Assembly (NCBI GenBank): GCA_963978545.1
Contig: OZ021722.1
Location: 7,903,401-7,967,400, forward strand
DNA from: Linyphia triangularis
Lineage: Eukaryota; Arthropoda; Arachnida; Araneae; Linyphiidae
DNA length: 64,000 nucleotides
Direction of reading: 5' to 3'
The notes below the pieces were generated by a model. It made no database searches. It was given only the letters and a program-made list of their open reading frames with translations, and was not told where the DNA came from. Position 1 is the stretch's first letter. Every line of letters begins with the position of its first letter. This document shows positions 62,665 through 64,000 of this stretch, piece by piece. Position numbers and translations under genes: made by a program.

Positions 62665-64000
62665 TTTGCTTTCCCCCATGTTAATCGTATGAAAAGTTTC
62701 ACATTTCTAAATTTTCAAAATTTTACAATCTTTTTGCAACTAGGGTAACCAAAATCATCACCCGAATCGATTTGCACGTTTAAATCGTCATTAAAGTGAA
62801 ATTTTACTACTCAAAACTAAGTTCATGCACAAAAAAAGTCGTTAAATCCCTTTGAAAATACATTAGCCTTGTCAATCCTAAGGCAAATTTCATATTCTCA
62901 ATATTCAAAATTGAACCTTAATTGGTTGCCTAGGATCATAAAAGTCATCACCAGATTTCCATTCTAATCAAATAATTTGCTTATGAAAGGGTACTTTAGC
63001 ACACAAAATCGAAGTAATGCAAAGTAAAAATACGGCTTCAAAACAGTTCCTGAGCGCTTTTGTTTCAAAATTTCAACTTCTCATATACCTTATCAAAAAT
63101 GATTTGTTTGCTAAATTTTGAACTTAGTTTGATTTATAAAGTGTTTTTGATTAAGAAAATGCAATTTGAAACAATTTGTTAAAAATGAAATTTTCCATTC
63201 AATACCCTCGAAAGTGAAAAATTTCACGATTTTTAAAAAATGGAATTTTTGATTTTTAGAATACTGTTTTTTTATTTAAAATTTGGTACAAGAATGCCTA
63301 TAAAAATATATCCAACTTAAAATCACGTTTTGAAAGCATTTGAGCCATTTTCTCGAAAATACAATTCCCATTTAAAACACATGGGGGACTTTTCAATGAA
63401 TTATTGTTCAGAAAGTAAAATTTTCTAAATTTTTTCAAAGTTGAGAAATTAAAGCTAATATAAATGAGAATCTCCAATTCCAATTTTATAACACTCACTA
63501 AATAACAAGTGGGTCTAAAGTTGGTCCAAAAAAGGGCACTTTCAAAAAATTTCATTTTTGCTTTCCCACATGTTAATCGTATGGAAAGTTTCACATTTCT
63601 AAATTTTCAAAATTTTACAATCTTTTTGCAACTAGGGTAACCAAAATCATCACCCGAATCGATTTGCACGTTCAAATCGTCATTAAAGTGAAATTTTACT
63701 ACTCAAAACTAAGTTACTGCACAAAAAAGTCGTTAAATTCCTTTGAAAATACATTAGCCTTGTCAATCCTAAGACAAATTTCAAATTCTCAATTTTCAAA
63801 ATTGAACCTTAATTGGTTGCCTAGGATCATAAAAGTCATCACCAGATTTCATTCTAATCAAATAATTTGCTTATGAAATGGTACTTTAGCACACAAAATC
63901 GAAGTAATGCAAAGTAAAAATACGGTTTCAAAACAGTTCCTGAGCGCTTTTGTTTCAAAATTTCAACTTCTCATATACCTTATCAAAAATTATTTGTTTG
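62665..64000. repeat. Last satellite units, array continues beyond the window
   Basis: One full unit around anchor 63214 and the start of the next. The sequence still follows the monomer at base 64000, so the true right boundary is not seen. The plus-strand ORF near 63664-63876 lies wholly inside the repeat and is not a gene. Confidence 0.85.

Larger units (their letters stand above)
4144..64000. repeat. Satellite array, about 891-bp monomer, about 67 units, runs off the window
   Basis: The array begins abruptly at a truncated unit (TCCCTTGGAAAATAC, homologous to TCCCTTTGAAAATAC in later units). Using GTGAAAAATTTCAC as anchor, copies start at 4510, 5402, 6292, 7159, 8025, 8915, 9804, 10695, 11587, 12478, 13367, 14259, 15149, 16016, 16905, 17794, 18686, 19577, 20469, 21360, 22226, 23149, 24043, 24936, 25825, 26716, 27576, 28468, 29359, 30252, 31145, 32036, 32927, 33819, 34711, 35603, 36492, 37385, 38274, 39167, 40059, 40952, 41844, 42728, 43620, 44321, 45418, 46284, 47174, 48065, 48957, 49850, 50734, 51626, 52518, 53411, 54295, 55187, 56079, 56971, 57862, 58755, 59647, 60539, 61430, 62322 and 63214. 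Most intervals are 889-894. Exceptions are 860-867 (a 23-bp deletion), 884 (an 8-bp deletion), 923 (an insertion), 701 and 1097 (a deletion and a partial duplication). All units face the same way. Two broad variant classes exist: one with TGCAGAAAA and TATGTAGGAGAATC, the other with TGCACAAAA and TATAAATGAGAATC. Many units are mosaics of the two. I do not recognise the family. Confidence 0.97.

Noticed and set aside
4552..63594. Dozens of 60-112 codon minus-strand ORFs as a multigene family
   Set aside because: All lie at the same place of the satellite unit, many need GTG or TTG starts, their ends depend on a 5/6-A run, and some are frameshifted. They follow from the repeat and do not indicate genes.
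4144..64000. CRISPR or another prokaryotic repeat system
   Set aside because: Units are about 891 bp with no short repeat-unique spacer alternation, no associated genes, and the surroundings are eukaryotic.
4144..64000. CENP-B box in the monomer
   Set aside because: I looked for TTCG followed by a spaced CGGG. The only CGGG is in ATTCGGGTGAT (reverse of ATCACCCGAAT), where TTCG and CGGG overlap instead of being separated.
4144..64000. rDNA intergenic spacer or histone-type gene array
   Set aside because: No rRNA-like or histone coding sequence is present in any unit, and 891 bp is too short for such gene units.

Overview
The window looks like nuclear DNA of a eukaryote, most likely an animal and probably an invertebrate. 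It is very AT-rich, has no operon-like gene packing, carries several dispersed non-autonomous repeats and a decayed LINE reverse-transcriptase tail, and is dominated by a long tandem satellite. No species-level assignment is supported. I see no convincing complete protein-coding gene, rRNA, tRNA or CRISPR array.

Left flank (1-4,143). This is ordinary intergenic DNA broken up by repeats: a long near-perfect hairpin (879-1002); a promoter-like cluster of CCAAT, E2F-like and ETS-like motifs (1172-1211) upstream of a 69-codon ORF (1283-1492) with an AATAAA just after it; a degenerate 43-44 bp tandem repeat (1706-1899); a LINE reverse-transcriptase C-terminal remnant (2491-2557); a MITE-like element with an internal 63-64 bp tandem repeat (about 2857-3246); a possible short exon (about 3348-3507); and a dispersed repeat rich in CCCTGATTT-type motifs (about 3723-4140) that abuts the satellite.

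Satellite array (about 4,144 to the window end). It is a head-to-tail array of one monomer of about 891 bp. I counted 67 copies of one anchor motif, so about 67 units, and no transposon interrupts them. Length variants come from a few small indels. The array is organised on several scales: alternating dimers (period about 1,782 bp), a duplicated tetramer (period 3,561 bp), and a block of about 8.9 kb near the left end that recurs with single units missing. Diagnostic variants are also shared between units 24-27 kb apart. Many junctions fall inside monomers, giving mosaic units. This pattern fits recent and repeated unequal exchange or gene conversion.

Each unit carries the same short dyad-symmetric motifs and, in most units, a minus-strand open frame of about 94-107 codons. 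Frameshifts, a homopolymer-dependent C terminus and non-ATG starts argue that this frame is a by-product of homogenisation and not a gene. If the window holds something undescribed, it is this satellite: its higher-order structure, its conserved dyad block and its function (centromeric, heterochromatic or transcribed), none of which the sequence alone can settle.
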